In this document: positions 54,572-64,000 of the stretch, piece by piece
Layout of the letters: each line of letters opens with the position of its first letter
Numbering within the stretch: the stretch's first letter is position 1
NCBI RefSeq assembly: GCF_013403975.1
Contig: NZ_JABFDH010000003.1
Coordinates: 558,001 to 622,000 of the forward strand
DNA length: 64,000 nucleotides
Direction: 5' to 3'
DNA from: Winogradskyella ursingii
GTDB lineage: Bacteria > Bacteroidota > Bacteroidia > Flavobacteriales > Flavobacteriaceae
The notes under the pieces: model-generated
Told to the model about the DNA's origin: nothing
The model's database searches: none
Seen by the model: the letters and a program-made list of their open reading frames with translations, nothing else
Position numbers and translations under genes: made by a program

Positions 54572-54714
54572 AATTCTTTGAACTTAAATGCTAGAGGCAC
54601 ACCAATAGATGCAATACTGCAAATTTCTATTTTAAATAATCTATAAAATGACTATAATATTAAGAATATTACTGCTACTAGTTTTTAATTAAAATTCACT
54701 TTCTGAAAGAAGAA

Positions 54715-55455
54715 TTAACTTTCTATTTTTTGATTATCGAAATAGGAAGTTACAGGACCTGTAAATTTCAGTCTGGATTGTAGATAAAACAATAAGAATG
54801 CTAGAACTAAAAAAGAAGAATAAATTAATCCAAGGTTGTTTTCCTTTAGAATATAGTAGTATGCCAATTGTATAATTTCTGAAAAGACTACACATATTGA
54901 AGCCATTAAATAAAGCATAGATTTATTATCATTTCTGTACATATAATTAATAAGCGCAGCTGAAAGCAGCACCATTACTACCATATTATACACAAATTCT
55001 AATACATATTCATAACTAGATAAAACTGTTTCCGTGGTACTACTAACAACAACAACACAAAACACATCAAGAACAAAAAGCACAATAATGGGAACAACAA
55101 ATTTAGATAACATTAATTTAAAACTGAGCTCCCTCAAAATATTAATGATTAGAAACAAATAAGAGACGATAAAGAAAATATTTACCAAATAATAAATATA
55201 AGTAGAAAGCTCAGTAGCAGATTTTGGAATAAACCACGTTATAAATGAAATTACTTGGGCGATAGCAAATAGAACCAAAAACATAAAGAAATATTTCCGT
55301 TTATCTACAACCACAATACAATAAAGAGCGGTAAGAAGTACTAGCATGAAAGCACTCACTCCAGCTGCCTCAATTTCTAAACCTTTTCCCTGTAATACTA
55401 TATAGCACACAGCCAAAAACAACAAAACTGCTTTTAATATTTTATTTAGTAACAT
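54715..55455 (-). CDS. Multi-pass membrane protein, YhhN-like by appearance
   Basis: 246 residues with about eight hydrophobic segments and short loops, ending in the hydrophilic tail KFTGPVTSYFDNQKIES. Size and helix number resemble the YhhN (TMEM86/lysoplasmalogenase-type) family, but I see no firm motif, so the assignment is tentative. Inner-membrane location. A -7 element at 55479 gives it its own promoter. Confidence 0.6.
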   Translation of the reverse strand: MLLNKILKAVLLFLAVCYIVLQGKGLEIEAAGVSAFMLVLLTALYCIVVVDKRKYFFMFLVLFAIAQVISFITWFIPKSATELSTYIYYLVNIFFIVSYLFLIINILRELSFKLMLSKFVVPIIVLFVLDVFCVVVVSSTTETVLSSYEYVLEFVYNMVVMVLLSAALINYMYRNDNKSMLYLMASICVVFSEIIQLAYYYILKENNLGLIYSSFLVLAFLLFYLQSRLKFTGPVTSYFDNQKIES

Positions 55456-55478
55456 TAATTAATCCCTTATTAATAAAA

Positions 55479-55486
55479 CAAATATA
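55479..55486 (-). promoter_or_regulatory. -7 promoter element for the membrane protein gene
   Basis: On the minus strand this reads TATATTTG, a match to TANNTTTG, 23 bases upstream of the start at 55455. Confidence 0.5.
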
Positions 55487-55554
55487 GGATTAAATTACAA
55501 TTAAACGATAAAAAATACATTTTATCGATGAAATGCACTGTTAGTTGTAAGAAT

Positions 55555-58130
<2,576 letters not shown>

Positions 58131-58144
58131 CAAATCTTTTTTTG

Positions 58145-58163
58145 TTTCCACGAAAGTGAAAAT
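58145..58163. repeat. Imperfect hairpin, REP-like
   Basis: TTTCCAC-GAAA-GTGAAAA in the gap between LOG and prmC is a 7-bp stem with one mismatch. The related form TTTCCACGAAAGTGGAAA is a common dispersed intergenic hairpin. A second, different copy (58205-58226) begins 42 bases further. Confidence 0.4.
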
Positions 58164-58195
58164 TTGTTTATTCTATTCATTTAAAATCAAAAACT

Positions 58196-59101
58196 CTATT
58201 TTTTGATTCCTGACTTCTCTGGAATGACACCACTCCTAACTCCCACTAACATTCTATCATTACCATTGAGATCCTGACGTAATTCTACGTCCACAAATCC
58301 TAAGTTTAAGAGCAATTGTTTTGTTTCGTTTCCAAGATACTGGTTAATTTCAAAAAATAGGTGTCCATTAGGTTTCAAATTATTAATAGCATAATTAGTG
58401 ATGGCTTTGTAAAATTGTAATGGATTATTATCCTCTACAAATAGTGCTAAATGCGGTTCGTTGTCAAGGACATTGGGTTTTATTTCTTTCTTTTCAAGAT
58501 TTCTAACGTATGGTGGATTGGACACTACCACGTCAAACTCCAAATTATCAAAAATCAAATTCCAACGGTCTTCATCTAAAATATTTGTCTTTAAAAACTG
58601 AACCTTAACCTCATTAATTTCGGCGTTTTGCTTCGCAACTTCTAATGCTTCTTCGGAAACATCTAAAGCAAAAACCTCTGCATTTGGTAGGTTTTTAGCT
58701 AGACTAATTGCAATGCAACCGCTTCCGGTACCAATGTCTAAAACTCTAAAAGACTTCTCGGCAACGCTTGAAGTGACAGAACTTAAAATCCAGTCGACAA
58801 GTTCTTCAGTTTCTTGTCTTGGGATAAGGACCTTTTTATTCACTTTAAACTTTAATCCGTAGAATTCCGTTTCTCCCAATATATATTGTATCGGCTCTTG
58901 TTGTTTTAACTTTTCCAGGGCATTAAAAAAATCATCGTATTCCGATTTTGTCAATGTGAATTCTGGCTGTAATGCCAATTGAAACCTAGGTAAATCGAGA
59001 TAAAATTCGGTACAGAGAAAAAAGAAGCTTTCCACTTCATTTCTTCCGTAAATGTCATCTAATTCTTTATGAAAAATGGATTTGAGTTCTGTTGCTTTCA
59101 A
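58196..59101 (-). CDS. prmC: Release factor glutamine methyltransferase PrmC (HemK)
   Basis: About 301 residues from TTG 59101, which lies 3 bases after the GNAT stop and gives MKATELKSIFHKELDDIY, the usual family N-terminus. A TTG at 59125 is the other option. It methylates the Gln of the GGQ motif in release factors. SAM motif LDIGTGSG (121-128) and catalytic NPPY (195-198) are present, plus IPRQETEELVDW. The C-terminus (SGVIPEKSGIKK) follows the usual RMLVGVR end and is encoded by a palindromic repeat. Confidence 0.93.
   Translation of the reverse strand: MKATELKSIFHKELDDIYGRNEVESFFFLCTEFYLDLPRFQLALQPEFTLTKSEYDDFFNALEKLKQQEPIQYILGETEFYGLKFKVNKKVLIPRQETEELVDWILSSVTSSVAEKSFRVLDIGTGSGCIAISLAKNLPNAEVFALDVSEEALEVAKQNAEINEVKVQFLKTNILDEDRWNLIFDNLEFDVVVSNPPYVRNLEKKEIKPNVLDNEPHLALFVEDNNPLQFYKAITNYAINNLKPNGHLFFEINQYLGNETKQLLLNLGFVDVELRQDLNGNDRMLVGVRSGVIPEKSGIKK
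58205..58226. repeat. Palindromic REP-like repeat inside the prmC 3' end
   Basis: ATTCCTGACTTCTCTGGAAT (58206-58225) is an imperfect palindrome of the GATTCCTGCnnTCGCAGGAATGAC kind, followed by GACA. Translated on the minus strand it gives GVIPEKSGI, close to the VIPAKAGI peptide that such repeats give when they enter reading frames. Confidence 0.55.
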
Positions 59102-59103
59102 AC

Positions 59104-59595
59104 TTATAAATCTTTGAGCATCCAAACCGAACAGTTGTAATGACCTGTATCTCCCATAGGTGCATCGATACTATTAAACCCAGCTTTTCTGTATAGTTTT
59201 CTGGCATCGTCCATGTACGGCATTGTTTCTAGGTAGCATTGTTCAAATTTCGCTTTTTTTGCAAATTCAAGACATTTTTGCATCATTTGGCTGCCGATGC
59301 CTTTTCCACGAATTTCAGCCATAAAATACATTTTTTGTAATTCGCAGATGTTACCTGTATAATTATCCAAAGGCGAAATGCCTGCACCACCATATATTTT
59401 TCCATCTTTTTCAACTACAAAATAAGCTTTACGCGGTTGATTGTAGGTTTCAGTCATGCAATTTAGTGCTTTATCTTCATAGGCCGTACCAACTTTTGGA
59501 ACTCCCATTTCAATTAATACCGAACGGATAGCTTGGGCAATCTTGGCATCGTCCTTGGCTTCAATTTCTCTAATTACATAGTTATTTGCACTCAC
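59104..59595 (-). CDS. GNAT family N-acetyltransferase
   Basis: 163 residues, GTG start at 59593-59595. Acetyl-CoA binding motif A is LQKMYFMAEIRGKGIGSQMMQKCLEFAKKA (R/Q-x-x-G-x-G/A pattern RGKGIG); motif B is LETMPYMDDARKLYRKAGF. The acceptor is unknown. An upstream -7 element (59620) and the close prmC start (3 bases after its stop) suggest GNAT-prmC co-transcription. The substrate cannot be read from the neighbours. Confidence 0.88.
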   Translation of the reverse strand: MSANNYVIREIEAKDDAKIAQAIRSVLIEMGVPKVGTAYEDKALNCMTETYNQPRKAYFVVEKDGKIYGGAGISPLDNYTGNICELQKMYFMAEIRGKGIGSQMMQKCLEFAKKAKFEQCYLETMPYMDDARKLYRKAGFNSIDAPMGDTGHYNCSVWMLKDL

Positions 59596-59605
59596 TTTAT
59601 TATCT

Positions 59606-59613
59606 TATTTTTG
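59606..59613 (+). promoter_or_regulatory. -7 promoter element of ribD
   Basis: TATTTTTG matches TANNTTTG, 71 bases before the ribD GTG. It lies 6 bases from the divergent GNAT element at 59620, so the two promoters face each other and overlap. Confidence 0.45.
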
Positions 59614-59619
59614 TGGCAT

Positions 59620-59627
59620 CAAATTTA
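59620..59627 (-). promoter_or_regulatory. -7 promoter element of the GNAT gene
   Basis: On the minus strand this reads TAAATTTG, a match to TANNTTTG, 24 bases upstream of the GTG at 59595. Confidence 0.45.
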
Positions 59628-59684
59628 AGAATTAAGATGCATATCTATTCAATTCAGATACTGTAATTACCACAAATTTTTAGA

Positions 59685-60710
59685 GTGAATACTGACGAAA
59701 TTTACATAACTCGATGTTTGCAGATTGCCAAAAATGGATTAGGCACCACACGACCAAATCCAATGGTTGGTGCAGTTGTCGTTTTTGATAACCAGATTAT
59801 TGGTGAAGGTTTTACAAGTATATATGGTGGAAATCACGCAGAGGTAAATGCCATTAATTCCGTAAGGGACAAATCGAAATTAAATAAAAGCACACTCTAC
59901 GTCACGCTAGAACCTTGTAGCCATTTTGGCAAGACACCACCTTGTAGCGACCTAATTATTAAGCACAAAATCCCAAAAGTGGTGATTGGTTGTGTGGACG
60001 ATAATCCTGAAGTTTCTGGAAAAGGAATCAAAAAACTGAAGTCATCCGGTTGCAACGTCATCGTTGGTGTTTTAAGCAATGAATGTAAGCTTCATCATAA
60101 GCGATTTTTCACCTTTCACAACAAAAAAAGACCTTATATTATTTTGAAATGGGCTGAAACCAAAGATGGTTTTATTGCCCCAAAATCTAAAAACGAAAAA
60201 AAACCGATTTGGATCACCAATAAATTCTCACGACAATTAGTGCATAAATGGCGTGCCGAAGAGCAGAGTATTCTGGTAGGAACAAAAACTGTGATAGAAG
60301 ATAATCCAAGTTTGACAGTTAGGGATTGGACAGGCGAAAATCCTGTACGAGTGGTTTTGGACAAAGTTTCGAAATTAAAAAACGAACTGCATATTTTTAA
60401 TAATGAAGCTACTACTTTAAAAATAACAGAATGCGACATTAATTTCAACGAGAAAATAGCACCACAAGTTTGTTCATTATTATATAACCAAAATATTAAT
60501 TCAATTATAGTTGAAGGTGGTGCAAAAACGCTTCAGACATTTATTGATGAAAATATTTGGGACGAAGCACGGCTATTTATTGGAAATTCGGAATTTAAGG
60601 AAGGTACAAAAGCACCTCGGTTAAAAGGAAATTTAACTTCTGAAACTAAAATTGAAACCGATATTTTAAGAATTTATAGTAACAATAATGATATTCCGAA
60701 TCACGTATAG
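59685..60710 (+). CDS. ribD: Riboflavin biosynthesis deaminase/reductase RibD
   Basis: 341 residues from GTG 59685. Two-domain enzyme of riboflavin synthesis. The N-terminal deaminase has zinc ligands His51 (GNHAEVNA, with proton-donor Glu53), Cys78 and Cys87 (EPCSHFGKTPPCSD). The C-terminal reductase (about 145-341) has ILKWAETKDGFIAP, ILVGTKTVIEDNPSLTVRDW and IVEGGAKTLQTFIDE. Its C-terminal residues run into a stretch that resembles part of a dispersed repeat (GATATTCCGAATC...). No riboswitch is visible in the short upstream gap. Confidence 0.95.
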   Translation: MNTDEIYITRCLQIAKNGLGTTRPNPMVGAVVVFDNQIIGEGFTSIYGGNHAEVNAINSVRDKSKLNKSTLYVTLEPCSHFGKTPPCSDLIIKHKIPKVVIGCVDDNPEVSGKGIKKLKSSGCNVIVGVLSNECKLHHKRFFTFHNKKRPYIILKWAETKDGFIAPKSKNEKKPIWITNKFSRQLVHKWRAEEQSILVGTKTVIEDNPSLTVRDWTGENPVRVVLDKVSKLKNELHIFNNEATTLKITECDINFNEKIAPQVCSLLYNQNINSIIVEGGAKTLQTFIDENIWDEARLFIGNSEFKEGTKAPRLKGNLTSETKIETDILRIYSNNNDIPNHV

Positions 60711-60721
60711 AATGACAGAGA

Positions 60722-61333
60722 ATGATTAAAACACTAATTTTCGATTTTGGTGATGTCTTTATTAATTTAGACAAGCAGGGAGCAATGAGCAATGCCTTGA
60801 ATCTGTTTAACATTGAGACTTTTGAAAACGATATGCTTACCGCCAATATAAATTATGAAATTGGTAAAATTTCAACTTCGGAATTTATAGATTTTTACCT
60901 CACCAAATTTCCAGATCTTAATGCTTCGAAAATTAAAGAAGCTTGGAACTACCTTATTAAAGACTTCCCTCAATACCGATTGGAATTTGTAAAATCCTTA
61001 GCACGTGACGGCAAATACCAACTCATTTTATTGAGCAACACCAATGCCATGCATATTGACTTTATTAAAAGTAAAGTAGCATTTTATGAAGAATTTAAAT
61101 CTTGTTTTGATGTATTCTATCTATCACAAGAAATTAACCTTAGAAAAGCAAACGCCAATGTCTTCAAGTTTCTACTAAAAGAAAATAACCTCAACGCTAA
61201 TGAATGCCTCTTTATTGATGACACCAAAGAGAATACAGATACTGCAGAGAAAATGGGATTCCATGTATGGAATATTGATGAAACAAGCGAAGACGTTGTA
61301 GATTTATTAAGCATTAAAAAGGACATTTTATGA
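60722..61333 (+). CDS. HAD-superfamily hydrolase
   Basis: 203 residues. Motif I is LIFDFGDVFI with nucleophile Asp8. Motif II is ILLSNTNAMH, and the later acidic pair is in CLFIDDTKENTDTAEKMGF. A helical cap lies between. Members are phosphatases, often YihX or GPH-like, but the substrate is unknown. It overlaps the EamA gene by 4 bases (ATGA) and is 11 bases after ribD, so ribD through YigZ may form one transcript. Confidence 0.88.
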   Translation: MIKTLIFDFGDVFINLDKQGAMSNALNLFNIETFENDMLTANINYEIGKISTSEFIDFYLTKFPDLNASKIKEAWNYLIKDFPQYRLEFVKSLARDGKYQLILLSNTNAMHIDFIKSKVAFYEEFKSCFDVFYLSQEINLRKANANVFKFLLKENNLNANECLFIDDTKENTDTAEKMGFHVWNIDETSEDVVDLLSIKKDIL

Positions 61334-62184
61334 TCTATCTATTGTTGAGCGTCCTTTCATCGACAGCCATTTTTGTTCTGTTTAAACTTTTTACAAAGTA
61401 CAATGTCAATACGTTACAAGCCATTGTAGTCAATTATTTTGTGGCTTTTGGCTGTGGCATTTTTTTTACAAAGAACAGTTTGACCGTATCGGAAATAGTT
61501 GCGTCCAATTGGTTTTTTGGCGCTCTTTTTTTGGGGTTTATGTTTATTGCCATATTTAATGTTATGGCGTTAACCGCTCAGAAAAATGGACTTTCCGTGG
61601 CATCTGTTGCCAGTAAAATGAGTGTGGTAATTCCTGTGATTTTTGGAATTTATGTCTTTAAAGAAAGTGCTGGCGCACAGAAAATCACCGGAATTATTTT
61701 AGCTCTTTTTGCGGTTTACCTTACATCCATAAAGAAAAAAGAGAACGCAGATTTGAGCAAAGCCATTTATTTGCCCATATTATTGTTTTTAGGCTCGGGA
61801 ATTATTGACACGTCCATCAACTATTTTGCTCCAGACGATAATATTTCACTGTTTTCGGCCACTATTTTTGCAATTGCAGCAGTCATCGGTACATGTATTC
61901 TGATCTACAAACAATTAGCATTGAAAAGCAAATTTGAATTCAGGTGCATCCCTTTAGGTGCACTTTTGGGATTTGTAAACTATAGTTCAATTTACTTTTT
62001 GTTGATGGCTCTGCGCATTAAGGATCTTGAAAGCTCTACTCTATTCACTGTGAACAATGTTGCTATTGTGGCGTTTTCAACCCTTGTTGGATTAATGCTT
62101 TTTAAAGAAAAGATCTCTGTCAAAAACTGGATAGGGATAGCCATTGCATTATTATCTATTACCTTGGTAACATTGGCCAGATGA
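61330..62184 (+). CDS. EamA/DMT-family transporter
   Basis: 284 residues, about ten TM helices in two repeats of the EamA/DMT family: IYLLLSVLSSTAIFVLFKLF, SKMSVVIPVIFGIYVFKESAG, IYLPILLFLGSGIIDTSINYF, STLVGLMLFKEKISVKNWIGI. It is an inner-membrane exporter or permease of unknown substrate. Four-base overlaps with the HAD gene before it and the YigZ gene after it indicate translational coupling. Confidence 0.9.
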   Translation: MIYLLLSVLSSTAIFVLFKLFTKYNVNTLQAIVVNYFVAFGCGIFFTKNSLTVSEIVASNWFFGALFLGFMFIAIFNVMALTAQKNGLSVASVASKMSVVIPVIFGIYVFKESAGAQKITGIILALFAVYLTSIKKKENADLSKAIYLPILLFLGSGIIDTSINYFAPDDNISLFSATIFAIAAVIGTCILIYKQLALKSKFEFRCIPLGALLGFVNYSSIYFLLMALRIKDLESSTLFTVNNVAIVAFSTLVGLMLFKEKISVKNWIGIAIALLSITLVTLAR

Positions 62185-62789
62185 ACACAAAGGATACATA
62201 TAAAACCATTTTAAAACCTGCTGAGGGAGAGATTTTTAAAGATAAAAACAGTAAGTTTTATGGTTTTGCATTTCCGGTTATAGATGAAGATGAAATTAAA
62301 TTACATATTGAAAACCTCAAAAAAGAACATTATTCTGCGAGACATTGGTGCTACGCCTATCAATTGGGACTTGACGATGCCACCTACAGAGCCAACGACG
62401 ATGGCGAGCCCAGTAATTCTGCAGGAATGCCCATTTACGGACAAATACAGTCTTTTGATTTGACCAATATACTCATCATCGTTGTTCGTTATTATGGTGG
62501 AGTAAAACTTGGTGTCGGTGGTTTAATCAACGCATACAGGACTGCGGCACAATGGGCTATCGAATCTGCAAAAATTGTTGAGAAAACAATTGACGATAAA
62601 TTTCAACTAAAGTTTGAATATAAGCACATGAGCAAAGTAATGCGATTACTTAAAGAACATGATGCCGAAATAACAAAACAAAAAATGGAACTGGATTGTT
62701 TGTTGGAAATATCTGTCAGAAAAAGTACTAGTTTAAAAATTCTTGAAATTTTTAACAGTTTTTACGGAGTAGAAATCATTAGATTATAA
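62181..62789 (+). CDS. YigZ-family (IMPACT-like) protein
   Basis: 202 residues. N-terminal UPF0029/IMPACT domain: SKFYGFAFPV, HYSARHWCYAYQLG, RANDDGEPSNSAGMPIYGQIQSFDLTNILIIVVRYYGGVKLGVGGLINAYRTAAQWAI. A C-terminal DUF1949 ferredoxin-like domain follows. The role is uncertain, with possible links to translation. Start overlaps the EamA stop by 4 bases. The 3' end overlaps the convergent thioesterase gene by 6 bases. Confidence 0.93.
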   Translation: MNTKDTYKTILKPAEGEIFKDKNSKFYGFAFPVIDEDEIKLHIENLKKEHYSARHWCYAYQLGLDDATYRANDDGEPSNSAGMPIYGQIQSFDLTNILIIVVRYYGGVKLGVGGLINAYRTAAQWAIESAKIVEKTIDDKFQLKFEYKHMSKVMRLLKEHDAEITKQKMELDCLLEISVRKSTSLKILEIFNSFYGVEIIRL

Positions 62790-63191
62790 CGAATAATTTT
62801 GCAGTTTGTCTAAAAGATATTTTGGGCATCTTGTCGGCCTATTCTTTTCTACATCTATAAAAGCCAAAATTGTATTACCTGTTGCTAATAAATCATCTTT
62901 TTCATTTGTCAATTCATAATTGAATTCGATCGATGCTGTCGGCATTTTTTTTAGTGTAGTTTTTACTTTAAGCACATCGTCGTAACGAGCTGAATTTTTG
63001 TAATTTATAGATAATGAAATTACTGGCAACATTATGCCGTCGGCTTCCATCCTGCGGTATGTAAGCCCAAACTCACGAAGCCATTCTGTACGACCCACCT
63101 CAAAATACTGTGCATAGTTGGCGTGATACACAACTCCCATCTGATCTGTCTCGCCATATCGCACTCTTAGTTTTGTTTCGTTAAATTTCAT
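62784..63191 (-). CDS. Acyl-CoA thioesterase, YbgC/FadM-like
   Basis: 135 residues from ATG 63191 (MKFNETKLRVRYGETDQMGVVYHANYAQYFEVGRTEWL). A longer frame of 172 adds an N-terminus with no family match. Hot-dog fold with the YbgC signature: catalytic Asp in ETDQMGVVYHANY and ISLSINYKNSARYDDVLKVKTTL. It hydrolyses short-chain or long-chain acyl-CoA. It is convergent with YigZ, overlapping by 6 bases, and divergent from dnaA with 195 bases between starts. Confidence 0.9.
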   Translation of the reverse strand: MKFNETKLRVRYGETDQMGVVYHANYAQYFEVGRTEWLREFGLTYRRMEADGIMLPVISLSINYKNSARYDDVLKVKTTLKKMPTASIEFNYELTNEKDDLLATGNTILAFIDVEKNRPTRCPKYLLDKLQNYSL

Positions 63192-63386
63192 TTTAATGGG
63201 TCTGTTTAATAAAAAAATTGTAATTTTCAGTCGTTTTAAACATGGGGAAAAAATTCTGAAAATTCTATAAAATTTGATTTTTTTATTAAGAATTTTGTTC
63301 ACATATTTGTCTCGTTAATCAACAAGGGAATTCTGCTTCTCTTTTTTTTTACTAAACTAACTAACGTCAAAAATCTAACTTAAAAA
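63192..63386. other. Divergent gap upstream of dnaA
   Basis: 195 bases, very A/T-rich, between the thioesterase and dnaA starts. I looked for DnaA boxes (TTATCCACA and its complement), AT-rich repeats of unwinding type, and TANNTTTG elements, and saw no good match. TATTTG occurs at 63304-63309 without the right spacing. If an origin exists near dnaA it is not evident here; it may lie beyond the right edge. Confidence 0.5.
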
Positions 63387-64000
63387 ATGAGTGTAACAGC
63401 ACAATCTGTATGGAGTAATTGTCTTGAATTTATAAAGGATAATATACAACCGCAAGCTTATAAAACTTGGTTTGAACCCATAGAAGCTGTTAAACTTACC
63501 CAAAATGCGTTAAGCATTCAAGTGCCAAGTAAATTTTTCTATGAGTGGCTCGAGGAACATTATGTAAAGATCCTTAAAGTAGCTTTAACCAAAGAAATCG
63601 GAGAAGACGCTAAGTTGGTATATGTCATAAAGATGGAAAACACTTATGGCAACAAGCAACCATTTACGGAAAAAATTCCAAGCTCAAATAGGTCTGCTGT
63701 AAAATCACAAGATGTAGATGTACCTTTTAACAACAAAAGTCCAGAACTAAAAAATCCATTTATCATTCCTGGTATTAGAAATGTAAAGATTGAGTCGCAA
63801 CTTAATCCTAGTTATAGTTTCGAAAATTTTCTTGAGGGTGATTCTAATAGATTAGCTAGAAATGCAGGTATTGCTGTGGCTAATAAGCCTGGCGGCACTT
63901 CGTTTAATCCATTATTAATTTTTGGTGGTGTTGGTCTTGGCAAAACACATTTAGCGCATGCCATTGGCGTAGATATTAAAGATAAGTACCCAGAGAAAAC
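63387..64000 (+). CDS. dnaA: Chromosomal replication initiator DnaA (3' end outside window)
   Basis: The first 204 residues, starting at ATG 63387. Domain I (1-80): SVWSNCLEFIKDNIQPQAYKTWFEPI and LSIQVPSKFFYEWLEEHY, the DnaB/DnaA interaction domain. Domain II is a short linker (about 85-140). Domain III begins with NPSYSFENFLEGDSNRLARNAGIAVA and has Walker A GGVGLGKT (180-187). Domain IV is beyond the edge. It sets the position of this window relative to the dnaA region. Confidence 0.98.
   Translation, partial: MSVTAQSVWSNCLEFIKDNIQPQAYKTWFEPIEAVKLTQNALSIQVPSKFFYEWLEEHYVKILKVALTKEIGEDAKLVYVIKMENTYGNKQPFTEKIPSSNRSAVKSQDVDVPFNNKSPELKNPFIIPGIRNVKIESQLNPSYSFENFLEGDSNRLARNAGIAVANKPGGTSFNPLLIFGGVGLGKTHLAHAIGVDIKDKYPEK

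Noticed and set aside
54572..54714. Small gene or terminator after the 5'-nucleotidase pair
   Set aside because: The sequence is AT-rich with only a short AATATT repeat. There is no reading frame with a family match and no clear stem with a U-tract.
62784..63302. Longer 172-residue form of the YbgC-like thioesterase
   Set aside because: The first 37 residues are low-complexity basic sequence without family match. ATG 63191 gives the standard N-terminus.
63192..63386. Chromosome origin (oriC) in the gap before dnaA
   Set aside because: No DnaA box clusters or 13-mer-like repeats are visible. A/T-richness alone is not evidence.

Overview
This is a low-GC bacterial chromosome segment from a member of the Flavobacteriaceae (Bacteroidota), most likely a marine genus. 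Three things point there. The gene families are flavobacterial (PorD/DUF4835, DUF5686, DUF6503, DUF6913, flavobacterial BamD, omega and YbbR). Many lipoproteins carry short signal peptides. The flavobacterial -7 promoter element TANNTTTG recurs just upstream of many starts on both strands. I cannot name the genus. The window ends inside dnaA, so it lies next to the dnaA locus. I see no prophage, IS element, CRISPR array, tRNA or rRNA gene. It is dense, essentially core-genome DNA.

Layout. 1-8 kb: 3'-truncated katG on the minus strand with a Fur/PerR-like palindrome upstream, two small conserved proteins, an ABC-F ATPase, a TlpA-like lipoprotein, a small transaldolase and an SDR. 8.4 kb: the SRP RNA gene (ffs) with a full consensus promoter. 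8.5-18.3 kb: glutaminyl cyclase, a thioesterase, cell-envelope lipoproteins, divergent glyA/fahA, an acyltransferase and a YtxJ-like bacillithiol protein. 18.6-25 kb: clpB, deoC, small secreted proteins and smpB. 25-35 kb: DUF5686 outer-membrane protein, S15 peptidase, pcm, Gfo/Idh oxidoreductase, 3-hydroxyacyl-CoA dehydrogenase, DUF1015 and YggS. 35-40 kb: an exonuclease/GIY-YIG fusion, a DUF3857 protein, a potassium channel and miaA.

40.4-52.8 kb is one long minus-strand block: an RprXY-like two-component system, coaE, ybbR, a family 2 glycosyltransferase, fabI, recN, porD, coaBC, rpoZ, bamD, dapA and DUF6913. It mixes coenzyme A synthesis (coaBC, coaE), fatty-acid synthesis (fabI), outer-membrane assembly (bamD, porD) and RNA polymerase omega. 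52.9-54.6 kb carries a 5'-nucleotidase split into two genes in reversed order. 54.7-59.6 kb is minus-strand ligA/LOG/prmC/GNAT. 59.7-62.8 kb is plus-strand ribD and a tightly overlapping HAD/EamA/YigZ trio. A YbgC-like thioesterase and dnaA close the window.

No clearly new multi-gene system is visible. The best second looks are: an exonuclease gene with no ATG, GTG or TTG start; an ABC-F protein in which one whole composite ATP site looks lost; predicted near-leaderless transcripts for smpB and the histidine kinase; a GTTAA repeat cluster at the kinase promoter; a PerR-like palindrome upstream of katG; and a PrmC C-terminus that seems to be encoded by a dispersed palindromic repeat.
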